A stretch of 64,000 bases of DNA from Dyadobacter psychrophilus (lineage in GTDB: Bacteria; Bacteroidota; Bacteroidia; Cytophagales; Spirosomataceae). Location of the stretch: the NCBI RefSeq assembly GCF_900167945.1, contig NZ_FUZA01000001.1, positions 1 through 64,000 of the forward strand, read 5' to 3'. The notes under the pieces were generated by a model, which saw only the letters and a program-made list of their open reading frames with translations, was not told the origin of the DNA and did not search any database. Position numbers and translations under genes: made by a program. Shown piece after piece: positions 17,996 to 25,258 of this stretch. The first letter of the stretch is position 1, and every line of letters begins with the position of its first letter.

Positions 17996-18288
17996 CAATT
18001 TGAACTTCCGTATATATTAATTTTTTTAAAGACAGGCGTAATTTCAGCCCATCTCCGATTTCCAATTTCATTTTTCTATCAGCCCCTTGGAGAATTTTTT
18101 AATCTTCTATCCAAAAAATGGGATAGATTCAAAAGAGCAGGGCATGAAACTTAAACCCGGATGAGTTTACCAGCTCATATCCAACGATATCGTGAAATCA
18201 AGCTCAACGGACAAGTTTTAAGACAGTCACTATTCTTATGAGTGGCATAAACTTTTTAATCTGAGGTACTTCACTTATAGATTATAAC

Positions 18289-19026
18289 ATGACTTTAAGA
18301 TTAATTACAATTTGCCTGCTCTTATCTGCATTTCAACAGCTAAGAGCCCAATTTAAATTGGACCTAGAAGGAGGCTTAGTGTTTGGCACCAATTATAACG
18401 ATATCCGCATACCAGGCACCGGTGGAACGCTCATCGATGTGAGTGATCAACTTTCTGTAAAGCCCCAGGTTTTCTACCGGCTCCGGGCAGGTTACGCCAT
18501 TGCAAACAGGCACACAATTTCAGCATTGTATGCGCCCCTTACCGTAAATTATGACGGATCATTCGACCAGGACGTCAACTTCAACAATGCCATCTACCGC
18601 AGAAGTGAAGATGTAAGCGTGAATTATAAGTTCAATTCATATCGATTAACCTATCGGTATGATTTCGTTGCAAATGAGCGTTGGAAGGTTGGCGCTGGTC
18701 TGACCGGTAAGATCCGGGACGCAGATGTCCGGTACCGAAATGCTTCAAATGACCAACATTTCAGTAATGTTGGCTTTGTTCCACTTGTGAATTTTTACGT
18801 TGGCTACAAACCTGGTGAGCATTGGACAGCCATTCTAGAAGGAGATGCCCTGGCTTCCAAATTTGGCAGGGCGGAAGATATTTTTGCTGGTATATCCTAC
18901 CATATAAACCCAAATTTAGATATAAAATTGGGTTACCGGGTTGTTGAAGGCGGAGCTGATAACGACCAGATATATAACTTCACCTGGATCAATTACGCTT
19001 CGGCGGGTTTATTGATTTCATTTTAA
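18289..19026 (+). CDS. Outer-membrane beta-barrel protein
   Basis: A 245-residue protein with a signal peptide (LITICLLLSAFQQLRAQ) and alternating amphipathic strands, ending INYASAGLLISF with a terminal Phe, as in outer-membrane barrels. It resembles the OmpA/OmpW-size barrel proteins of Bacteroidota; the specific function is unknown. A strong terminator follows at 19058-19097. Confidence 0.7.
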   Translation: MTLRLITICLLLSAFQQLRAQFKLDLEGGLVFGTNYNDIRIPGTGGTLIDVSDQLSVKPQVFYRLRAGYAIANRHTISALYAPLTVNYDGSFDQDVNFNNAIYRRSEDVSVNYKFNSYRLTYRYDFVANERWKVGAGLTGKIRDADVRYRNASNDQHFSNVGFVPLVNFYVGYKPGEHWTAILEGDALASKFGRAEDIFAGISYHINPNLDIKLGYRVVEGGADNDQIYNFTWINYASAGLLISF

Positions 19027-19057
19027 GAACAAACACACAGTTTATTTTGGCTTTGAT

Positions 19058-19097
19058 AAAGCAGTCATCTTTATAAGGATAGGTGGCTGCTTTTTGT
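19058..19097 (+). terminator. Rho-independent terminator after barrel gene
   Basis: AAAGCAGTCATCT (19058-19070) pairs over 13 bp, with G-U pairs allowed, with AGGTGGCTGCTTT (19081-19093). A 10-nt loop separates the arms and TTTTTG follows. Its position 30 bp after the barrel gene stop fits. Confidence 0.65.
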
Positions 19098-19287
19098 TGC
19101 TCAATAAACAAACCATATTTCTGGCACAATGAGAAATTTTTATACTTAAATACCACTCACCTTTATTTTTTACTCCTTCACGCTCTACCATTGACCATTG
19201 GCTCCTGTTCGGGAACAGAATTAGCTTTTCATGGGGTTGATTTGACAAGTGTTTGATAATCTTTCACAACTTCAACATTTTAAAATC

Positions 19288-19530
19288 ATGAAAACAATGC
19301 TAAGACAGCAAACTTTAAAAACCTGCCTGATCGCCGCTGTGATGGCCTTTTCGCTTTCAGCTTGAAATGACGACGATGATGACCAGACCGTGGATCCAGT
19401 TACAGGAAATATTCCGGCGGTTGCTTCGGCCAATCCCCAATTCTCAACACTTGTGGCTGCGCTCACCAAAGCAGAATTGGTCACAACGCTTCAAGGTACC
19501 GGCCCGTTTACTGTTTTTGCGCCTGCCCAC
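19288..19530 (+). pseudogene. Fasciclin-domain lipoprotein, broken
   Basis: ATG 19288 opens a lipoprotein signal (CLIAAVMAFSLSA) in which the expected lipobox Cys codon is TGA. The same frame then continues NDDDDDQTVDPVTGN and a fasciclin (FAS1) start: FSTLVAALTKAELV, LQGTGPFTVFAP. After FAPAH the family sequence stops and the start region of the LytTR regulator follows directly. The gene therefore has both a nonsense change at the acylation site and loss of its last 90 or so residues. The abrupt end suggests a deletion joining two loci. Confidence 0.75.
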
Positions 19531-19546
19531 ATCCTACCCACCTGTT

Positions 19547-20311
19547 ATGACAGTGCTTATTTTAGAAGACGAAATACTTTCTGCCAAAAGGGCCTCGCAG
19601 CTCCTGACCGAATATAATCCGGGTATCCAGGTAACCGATATCCTGGACTTGGTCGAAGAAGCGATTACCTGGCTTAGTCAAACTCCCGAGCCCGACTTGT
19701 TGCTACTTGATATTCATCTGGCTGATGGGCTGTGTTTTGATCTTTTTGAGCACGTTACCCTGAAAAGTCCTGTCATTTTTACTACTGTCTACGACCAGTA
19801 TGCATTGCAGGCCTTCAAGTTGAATAGTATTAATTACCTGCTCAATCCCCTGGACAAAGGTGATTTGACAAGAGCTTTGGACAAATACCACAGCTTGAAC
19901 CATGACAATAGAAACTTCTCTGCATCAGATATTGAAAAGCTCAGATCAACTTTGCAGCAACTTACAAAAAAATACAAGTCCAGGTTTCTGGTCAGGTTTG
20001 CTGATACCATTCATTATAAAAATGTAGACGAAGTGGCCTACTTCTATACCGACGATAAGGTTGTATTTATGGTGAGTACTGACGGAAAAAAATACCTGAT
20101 GGACAGCAATCTGGAAAGCCTTGAAGAAGCCCTTGACCCGGCCCTGTTTTTCAGGATCAACCGCAAAGTCATTGCCCGGATCGAGTCAATACAAAAAGTC
20201 AAAACGTTGCTGAGCTATCGCTTGCAGGTTTTCCTCAAACCCGCTTTTGATCAGGAAATTTTTGTAAGTAAATATAAAAGCCAGGAGTTCAAAAACTGGC
20301 TTGACAATTAA
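19547..20311 (+). CDS. LytTR-family response regulator
   Basis: A 254-residue regulator. The receiver (residues 1-120) has LILEDE and phospho-Asp in LLLLDIHLADG. The C-terminal LytTR DNA-binding domain runs from about residue 145 (RFLVRFADTIHYKNVDEV, then FFRINRKVIARI). I start at ATG 19547, which begins MTVLILEDEI; an upstream reading is only the shadow of the fasciclin remnant. The usual LytS-type kinase partner is missing, and the deletion that cut the fasciclin gene may have removed it (inference). A barrel-protein gene follows 20 bp later. Confidence 0.88.
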   Translation: MTVLILEDEILSAKRASQLLTEYNPGIQVTDILDLVEEAITWLSQTPEPDLLLLDIHLADGLCFDLFEHVTLKSPVIFTTVYDQYALQAFKLNSINYLLNPLDKGDLTRALDKYHSLNHDNRNFSASDIEKLRSTLQQLTKKYKSRFLVRFADTIHYKNVDEVAYFYTDDKVVFMVSTDGKKYLMDSNLESLEEALDPALFFRINRKVIARIESIQKVKTLLSYRLQVFLKPAFDQEIFVSKYKSQEFKNWLDN

Positions 20312-20331
20312 AAAAACCAATCCTTCACATC

Positions 20332-21043
20332 ATGAGATTATTCTCTACTTTTTAATGGTCTTGCTGGCAGCTGTCACCTTGCAAGCATTTGGTCAAGAAG
20401 CAAAACACGTAAGTATGCACTTGAAAAACGGCTCGGTGATTCGCGGCCGGCTGCTTGAAGCAAATCCTGTCTATCGTTTAGAAACTTACGACAAAAGTGT
20501 CTGGTCTTTCAAAAGAAAGATGTCGATACGCTTTTTATGGAAAAGCGCGTCAATCCCAATATTCAATATAAGAAAAAAGGATTTGTCCATAACACCGAGC
20601 TTGGGCCTTTGGCGATGAGTAACCGGGCGTCGAACGGCGTAACAACATCCGCTTTCTCCTTTCAAACCACGAACGGCTATAAATTCAATCAGTGGGTTTA
20701 CACTGGTCTAGGCATCGGGGCCGACTTGTATGCAGTGCAGACGTTTGTACCAGTCGTATTAAGCATGCGTGGTGATTTTTCTAGCAAAGGCTCGAAGATC
20801 CCTTTCTATTTTCTTGAAGGCGGTTATGGTTTCAATGCCACTTCCAATGATGTGGACAATGTTCGGTTTGGCGGCGGGGCAACGTTTTCAGCAGGTCTGG
20901 GACTAAAATTGCTGTTCAATGACAACACGGGTTTCGTGATCGGTGCAGGATACCGCTTCCAGAGATCATCCGTTGCCAGGCTTGCATTAGAAGAACTGGA
21001 AGATTTTAACCGGCTAACACTAAGAACAGGTTTTTCCTTTTGA
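20332..21043 (+). pseudogene. Exported beta-barrel protein with two frame breaks
   Basis: ATG 20332 starts MRLFSTF, then hits TAA in a run CTTTTTAA. One added T would continue into MVLLAAVTLQAFGQ, a normal signal peptide. The frame then reads HVSMHLKNGSVIRGRLLEANP and breaks again near 20505. The next frame resumes with QKKDVDTLFMEKRVNPN and runs to 21043 as a strand-rich barrel ending LRTGFSF. The span of 712 bp plus two missing bases is 238 codons, so two single-base losses explain it. Either it is a young pseudogene or the assembly has homopolymer errors. Confidence 0.7.
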
Positions 21044-21078
21044 ACCAAATATAGGTTAGCAACCTAAAACCAAATGCT

Positions 21079-21573
21079 ATGAAGGCTTTGTATGATCAAT
21101 TGTCGGTCTGTTCAGCAAGAAAACCACACAGCTGTACAGCACTTCTTTCTCACTCGGGATCCACTTTTTACAAAATAAATTTTACGCCCAATTTACAGCA
21201 TCTACGGGTTTGTCCGCCTGGCCGACGAGATTGTCGATAGCTTTCAACACGTTGTAAACCAATATGGCATTGAGTGGTCACTGATTGTACATTTCTAAAA
21301 AGTATGGAAATGGATCTTTGACAGAAGCAGCATAGCCCCGATAGTTTTGAGGAATATGTACTGGGCTCAGCCGAAGTGGTTGGGCTGATGTGTCTGCATG
21401 TATTCACCGAAGGTGACGCAGCGCAATATGAAGATCTAATTATGCTATTTTTCCTTCGGATCAGTCAGACGCCGGCCGAAAAAGTAATGGATGCCAGGAT
21501 CAGGATCCCTAACCACAACAACATCGGGCTTATGCTGCGCTCATTGATAAGGCATCAATTTGACTTGCTATGA
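21079..21573 (+). pseudogene. Phytoene synthase (CrtB) remnant with internal deletions
   Basis: Plus-strand pieces match a squalene/phytoene synthase in order: MKALYDQLS, YSTSFSLGIHFLQNKFYA, IYGFVRLADEIVDSF, QYGIEWSLI, FLKSMEMDL (then TGA), SFEEYVLGSAEVVGLMCL, and the C-terminal end PAEKVMDARIRIPN. The first Asp-rich region is damaged. The stretch between the VVGLMCL helix and the C-terminus, which carries the second DxxxD, is gone. The gene was about 280 codons and is now 495 bp with several shifts. Loss of one carotenoid synthase copy is implied; another copy may exist elsewhere. Confidence 0.8.
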
Positions 21574-21791
21574 TCCTCAATAGAAGCCATCTGTGAAGTG
21601 CCTCTTTCTTCAAGATTGCGAATCTGCACTTGCTCATTTTAGTAGCAGATCCGTAACACCGCCACGCCTACTGAAGACAATAAAGTGACCGGATCTCAAA
21701 TTATCAATTGATTGATCTTTATATGCTTGTTATGACATAGATACTTTCGAACTAATTTCTTCTTTTCTCTTCTATCAATATCCATAATATG

Positions 21792-22217
21792 TTAGAGGGT
21801 TTCAACGATATTTATAAATCGAACAACTTCATCATAAGCGGTTTTCCCAAAATTTCTAAAATTCTTAAAATGACTTAGTCCATATTTATTTTTTGCTTCT
21901 ATCAAGTCTTTCACAGTTGTTATATTAGCACTTTTCAAACATAAGGAAGTCCGCGTTGAAAGTGGGGTTAAGACAATTTCTGTATCTAAGTAATTGCCTT
22001 TATAATCGGAGTTCCCCGAAAGAGATTTCCTAGCATCCTCAATAAGCATCTTTTGATTCTTTACAAATTCATTCAGCACTTGTATATCCTGTTTAATACT
22101 ATCACTAGGCTCATAAATTAGAGCTGTTTGTATCTGCTTCTCCAATTTCCTAATAAACAGTTCAACTCTATAAGACGCTTTCAAAATTTCCTCCGTTTCA
22201 ATATTATTTTTTGCCAT
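21792..22217 (-). CDS. Small protein with RNA-polymerase alpha-CTD-like domain
   Basis: A 141-residue protein. Residues 1-75 are helical and charged. Residues 80-141 resemble the RpoA C-terminal domain: LTPLSTRTSLCLKSANI, TVKDLIEAKNKYGLSHFKNF and RNFGKTAYDEVVRF match the alpha-CTD pattern of LS-RT-NCL---I-TV-DL--------L---RNFG-K---E. It has no alpha NTD. Stand-alone alpha-CTD-like proteins are rare and their role is not established. Its AT-rich codon use differs from its neighbours, which suggests transfer. No partner gene is adjacent. Confidence 0.6.
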   Translation of the reverse strand: MAKNNIETEEILKASYRVELFIRKLEKQIQTALIYEPSDSIKQDIQVLNEFVKNQKMLIEDARKSLSGNSDYKGNYLDTEIVLTPLSTRTSLCLKSANITTVKDLIEAKNKYGLSHFKNFRNFGKTAYDEVVRFINIVETL

Positions 22218-22561
22218 GCTTATTTAAGTTACTTACGACTCAACTATTTAATCATTGAATATTTAGACCGTCAGTTATGTTACAATCGCAAAATCCGGAA
22301 GGAGAGGTTTAGACCAGCAACTTAAACATGCTATGCGATGATGTTCGCCTTTCGGAAATGTCGGAACAACATTGTACTTTAGAAGAAGCATTTATCACTA
22401 ATTATACTTCAAACGCGTGACAATTAATTCGATAGACTGCATTGCTAAATAAAACTGCTAAAAATTTATAAGGTTCTCCGAGCGGATCCTAAGAATTCAC
22501 TCCAGCAGTAACTTAATAGCGATTTGAACATAATTTCAATTTTAATCTTATAGGTAAAAAC
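22218..22561. other. Intergenic region, no gene seen
   Basis: AT-rich, with no open frame of note. It carries the upstream regions of the alpha-CTD-like gene and the SDR gene. A 12-bp match to the IS1182 transposase start (CCGAGCGGATCC near 22480) is too short to call. Confidence 0.35.
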
Positions 22562-23353
22562 ATGAAAAATTTCGAAAACAAGACTATTATCATTACCGGT
22601 GCCGCAATGGGGCTTGGTCTAGCAGTCGCAAAGGAACTTGCTTTGAGAGGAGCTAATCTTACACTTGTTGACTACAATCAGCAAAGTCTTTCCCAGGCTA
22701 AGGATGAGATCAGCAGAGATTTCCCGGATAACAAAATCATTACTGTTGTGGCGGATGTCTCCCAGGAAGCCGCCGTAAAAGGTTACGTTGATGAAACAAT
22801 TAATCAGTTTGACCGTATTGATGGGCTGTACAACAATGCAGGAATTGAAGGCAAGCAAGCCAGTATCACAGAATATGACCTAGACACCTTTAAAAAAGTA
22901 ATTGATATAAATCTTATGGGAGTATACTACGCTATGCGCTATGTTATTCCTTTCATGCAAAAACAAAAGTACGGCAGGATCGTAAATGTCGCGTCCGTAG
23001 GAGGCATCAGGGGTGTTTTAAATCAAACTCCGTATGTAGCAACAAAACATGCAGTGTCAGGCATGACAAAAAATGCAGCGCTTGAATATGCGAAAGACGG
23101 CATCAATACAAACGCAATTGCTCCGGGAGCCATACTTACACCTATGGTTGCGGAAGCTTTTAAACAGGTAAATCCTGAGGATCCGAAAGCTGCTGAATCA
23201 GAATATGCTAAGGCCAACCCTACAAAACGGCTTGGCCTGCCCGAAGAGGTGGCGAAGGTAGTGGCGTTTCTTTTAAGCGACGAATGTTCTTATGTAAATG
23301 GACAGATTCTTGCTATTGATGGCGGGCAGTCAAACAGTTATGGCAATGTTTGA
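22562..23353 (+). CDS. SDR-family NAD(P)-dependent oxidoreductase
   Basis: A 263-residue classical short-chain dehydrogenase. It has the TGAAMGLG cofactor loop, NNAG, the catalytic Ser in NVASVGG and the YVATK Tyr-Lys pair. VDYN after strand 2 (Asp) favours NAD over NADP. The C-terminus ends in VNGQILAIDGG, the usual SDR substrate-side motif. The substrate is unknown. The amidohydrolase gene starts 28 bp downstream, suggesting co-transcription. Confidence 0.9.
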   Translation: MKNFENKTIIITGAAMGLGLAVAKELALRGANLTLVDYNQQSLSQAKDEISRDFPDNKIITVVADVSQEAAVKGYVDETINQFDRIDGLYNNAGIEGKQASITEYDLDTFKKVIDINLMGVYYAMRYVIPFMQKQKYGRIVNVASVGGIRGVLNQTPYVATKHAVSGMTKNAALEYAKDGINTNAIAPGAILTPMVAEAFKQVNPEDPKAAESEYAKANPTKRLGLPEEVAKVVAFLLSDECSYVNGQILAIDGGQSNSYGNV

Positions 23354-23381
23354 CAAGTTCAATGTAAAGCTGCAAACGATT

Positions 23382-24764
23382 ATGAGCAAATCAGCAAACT
23401 CAAACAGCAAGGGCCTCGTTAAGCTCATTCCGCTTCTGATACTTATTTACGTTTCATTGACTGCCAGCGGGCAAACTACTAAGCCAACCAAGGCAAATTC
23501 ATCAGCTCTCTCTGCAATTGAAAGCAAGATCCGCGACAAGACCATATCCATCGAGTCCAAATTGATCGGCTGGCGCCGGGATATACATCAAAATCCAGAA
23601 CTGGGAGATCAGGAAGAACGCACTTCAAAACTGGTTGCAGAACACCTCCGCACTCTGGGAATTGAAGTGCAGACAGGAGTGGGCGGCACAGGGGTCATAG
23701 GCATATTGAAAGGCGGAAAGCCGGGAAAGTTAGTTGCCCTGCGGGCTGACATGGACGCTTTGGCCGTTAAGGAACCCGCCGGATTACCATTTGCTTCAAA
23801 GGCCACAGCCCAAATAAACGGAAAGACTGAATACCTTATGCATGCTTGTGGGCACGACGCACATACGGCTATGCTAATGGCCGCAGCCGAAGTTCTTGCG
23901 AGCGTGAAAAGTGAGCTATCAGGTTCAGTAATGTTCATATTCCAGCCTGCCGAAGAAGGTTCAAGCGTTGTGGAGCCAGGGTCGGGTAAAAGCTGGGGAG
24001 CCAAACGGATGCTTGAAGACGGCATATTTAAGAAAAACAAACCAGATGCAGTATTCGCGCTACACGTTCATCCCGGCAAGTCAGGGCAGATTGATTACAA
24101 GAGTGGACCAGCCACAGCCAGCAGCGACGTGCTGAATATTACTATCAGTGGGCAGCAGGGCCATGGAGGCATGCCATGGAACACAGTTGACCCGGTAGTA
24201 GCCTCGGCATACGTAATTGCTGGCTTACAATCCGTTGTCAGTCGACGCGCTGACCTGACAAAGTCGCCAGCCGTTGTTTCAGTCGGGATGATCCATGGCG
24301 GGTCAAGCCAGAATGTGATCCCGGACACAGTAAAAATGGTGGGCACCATCCGTTCATATGACCCTGCGGCACGCAAGCAACTTCATACTGATATTAAGCA
24401 GGCTGCCGAGCACATTGCGGAAGGAACCTATGCGAAGGCGCAGGTTGACATTTTGCCTATGTATGATGTGACAGATAATAATGATGCCCTGGCTCAACAG
24501 ATGCTGCCTGTACTGAAGCGCGCTGCCGAAGCGGGCGTGATACCCGGGTCGTTGCAGGGGGCTTCGGAGGATTTTTCTTACTTCGCCAAAGAAGTGCCGG
24601 GTCTGTATATTTTTCTTGGTGTTACGCCCGATGGTGAGGATCCTGCCAAAGCTGCCCCAAACCATAATCCCAAATTCTTTGTCGATGAAAAAGCATTGGT
24701 GGTAGGTACAAGGGCAATGGCGGCAATGGCCGTTAACTTTTTAATGAGCGGATCGCCCAACTAA
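23382..24764 (+). CDS. Exported M20D amidohydrolase (IAA-amino-acid hydrolase-like)
   Basis: A 460-residue zinc-dependent amidohydrolase of the M20 peptidase family, with a signal peptide (LIPLLILIYVSLTASGQ). The metal site shows as DMDAL, HACGHDAHTAML and QPAEEGSS. The dimerisation lid follows (ISGQQGHGGMPW). The C-terminal YIFLGVTPDG and HNPKFFVDE match the family. It hydrolyses an N-acyl or amino-acid conjugate in the periplasm; the substrate is not defined. I start at ATG 23382, because the longer frame overlaps the SDR gene. Confidence 0.88.
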   Translation: MSKSANSNSKGLVKLIPLLILIYVSLTASGQTTKPTKANSSALSAIESKIRDKTISIESKLIGWRRDIHQNPELGDQEERTSKLVAEHLRTLGIEVQTGVGGTGVIGILKGGKPGKLVALRADMDALAVKEPAGLPFASKATAQINGKTEYLMHACGHDAHTAMLMAAAEVLASVKSELSGSVMFIFQPAEEGSSVVEPGSGKSWGAKRMLEDGIFKKNKPDAVFALHVHPGKSGQIDYKSGPATASSDVLNITISGQQGHGGMPWNTVDPVVASAYVIAGLQSVVSRRADLTKSPAVVSVGMIHGGSSQNVIPDTVKMVGTIRSYDPAARKQLHTDIKQAAEHIAEGTYAKAQVDILPMYDVTDNNDALAQQMLPVLKRAAEAGVIPGSLQGASEDFSYFAKEVPGLYIFLGVTPDGEDPAKAAPNHNPKFFVDEKALVVGTRAMAAMAVNFLMSGSPN

Positions 24765-24807
24765 CGGCTGGCAAATTTTAGAGCCTGAACCACAGCGAAT
24801 TATCTTT

Positions 24808-25113
24808 TTAGCTTCGTATGTCTAGCTTACGCAGCATTTCGTCCGTTATTGATTCGCTGTAAATACCATAGCCGTTTACCAGCACACCTTTTATTTGATG
24901 AACATCGGAAGATATCGCATACAGTACGGCTGCATCCGAAGGGTTACTGTCCCCTTCAAACCGAATGAATTTATCCACTTTAAAGTCATCAGTAAATATT
25001 TTGAATTGCCCGTTACGGCACTCAAGGCAGTTTTGGCGAAGATTGAAGTCCTCAGAATATCCTTGCTTGCGCAAGTCATTCAAACTTTCAGTTAGCGTTA
25101 CGTATGGCTCCAT
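24808..25113 (-). CDS. Stand-alone CxxC small protein (paralogue of 8957-9697 N-terminus)
   Basis: A 101-residue protein. The blocks SLNDLRKQGY, QNCLEC, FEGDSNPSDAAVLYAISS and IKGVLVNGYGIYSE match residues 1-95 of the cupin fusion at 8957-9697. The single CxxC pair is conserved; no other cysteines or metal motifs are seen. It is convergent with the amidohydrolase gene. The label phosphoribosylpyrophosphate synthetase used for such proteins is not supported by any motif here. Confidence 0.7.
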   Translation of the reverse strand: MEPYVTLTESLNDLRKQGYSEDFNLRQNCLECRNGQFKIFTDDFKVDKFIRFEGDSNPSDAAVLYAISSDVHQIKGVLVNGYGIYSESITDEMLRKLDIRS

Positions 25114-25258
25114 ATTATTTAGATATATTAGTGAAAGGTGTTGATTCTTGTAATCTAAGACAAGTATTAGTCTTAATAATTATTTACTAATCCCGCCGCG
25201 CTAAAAGCCGCTGAAACGCTCTGCTACAGACGTCAGTCAATTTGGTAACGTAGGGATT

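Noticed and set aside
22470..22490. Another IS1182 relic near the SDR gene
   Set aside because: Only about 12 bases match the transposase start, with poor flanks. Chance cannot be excluded.
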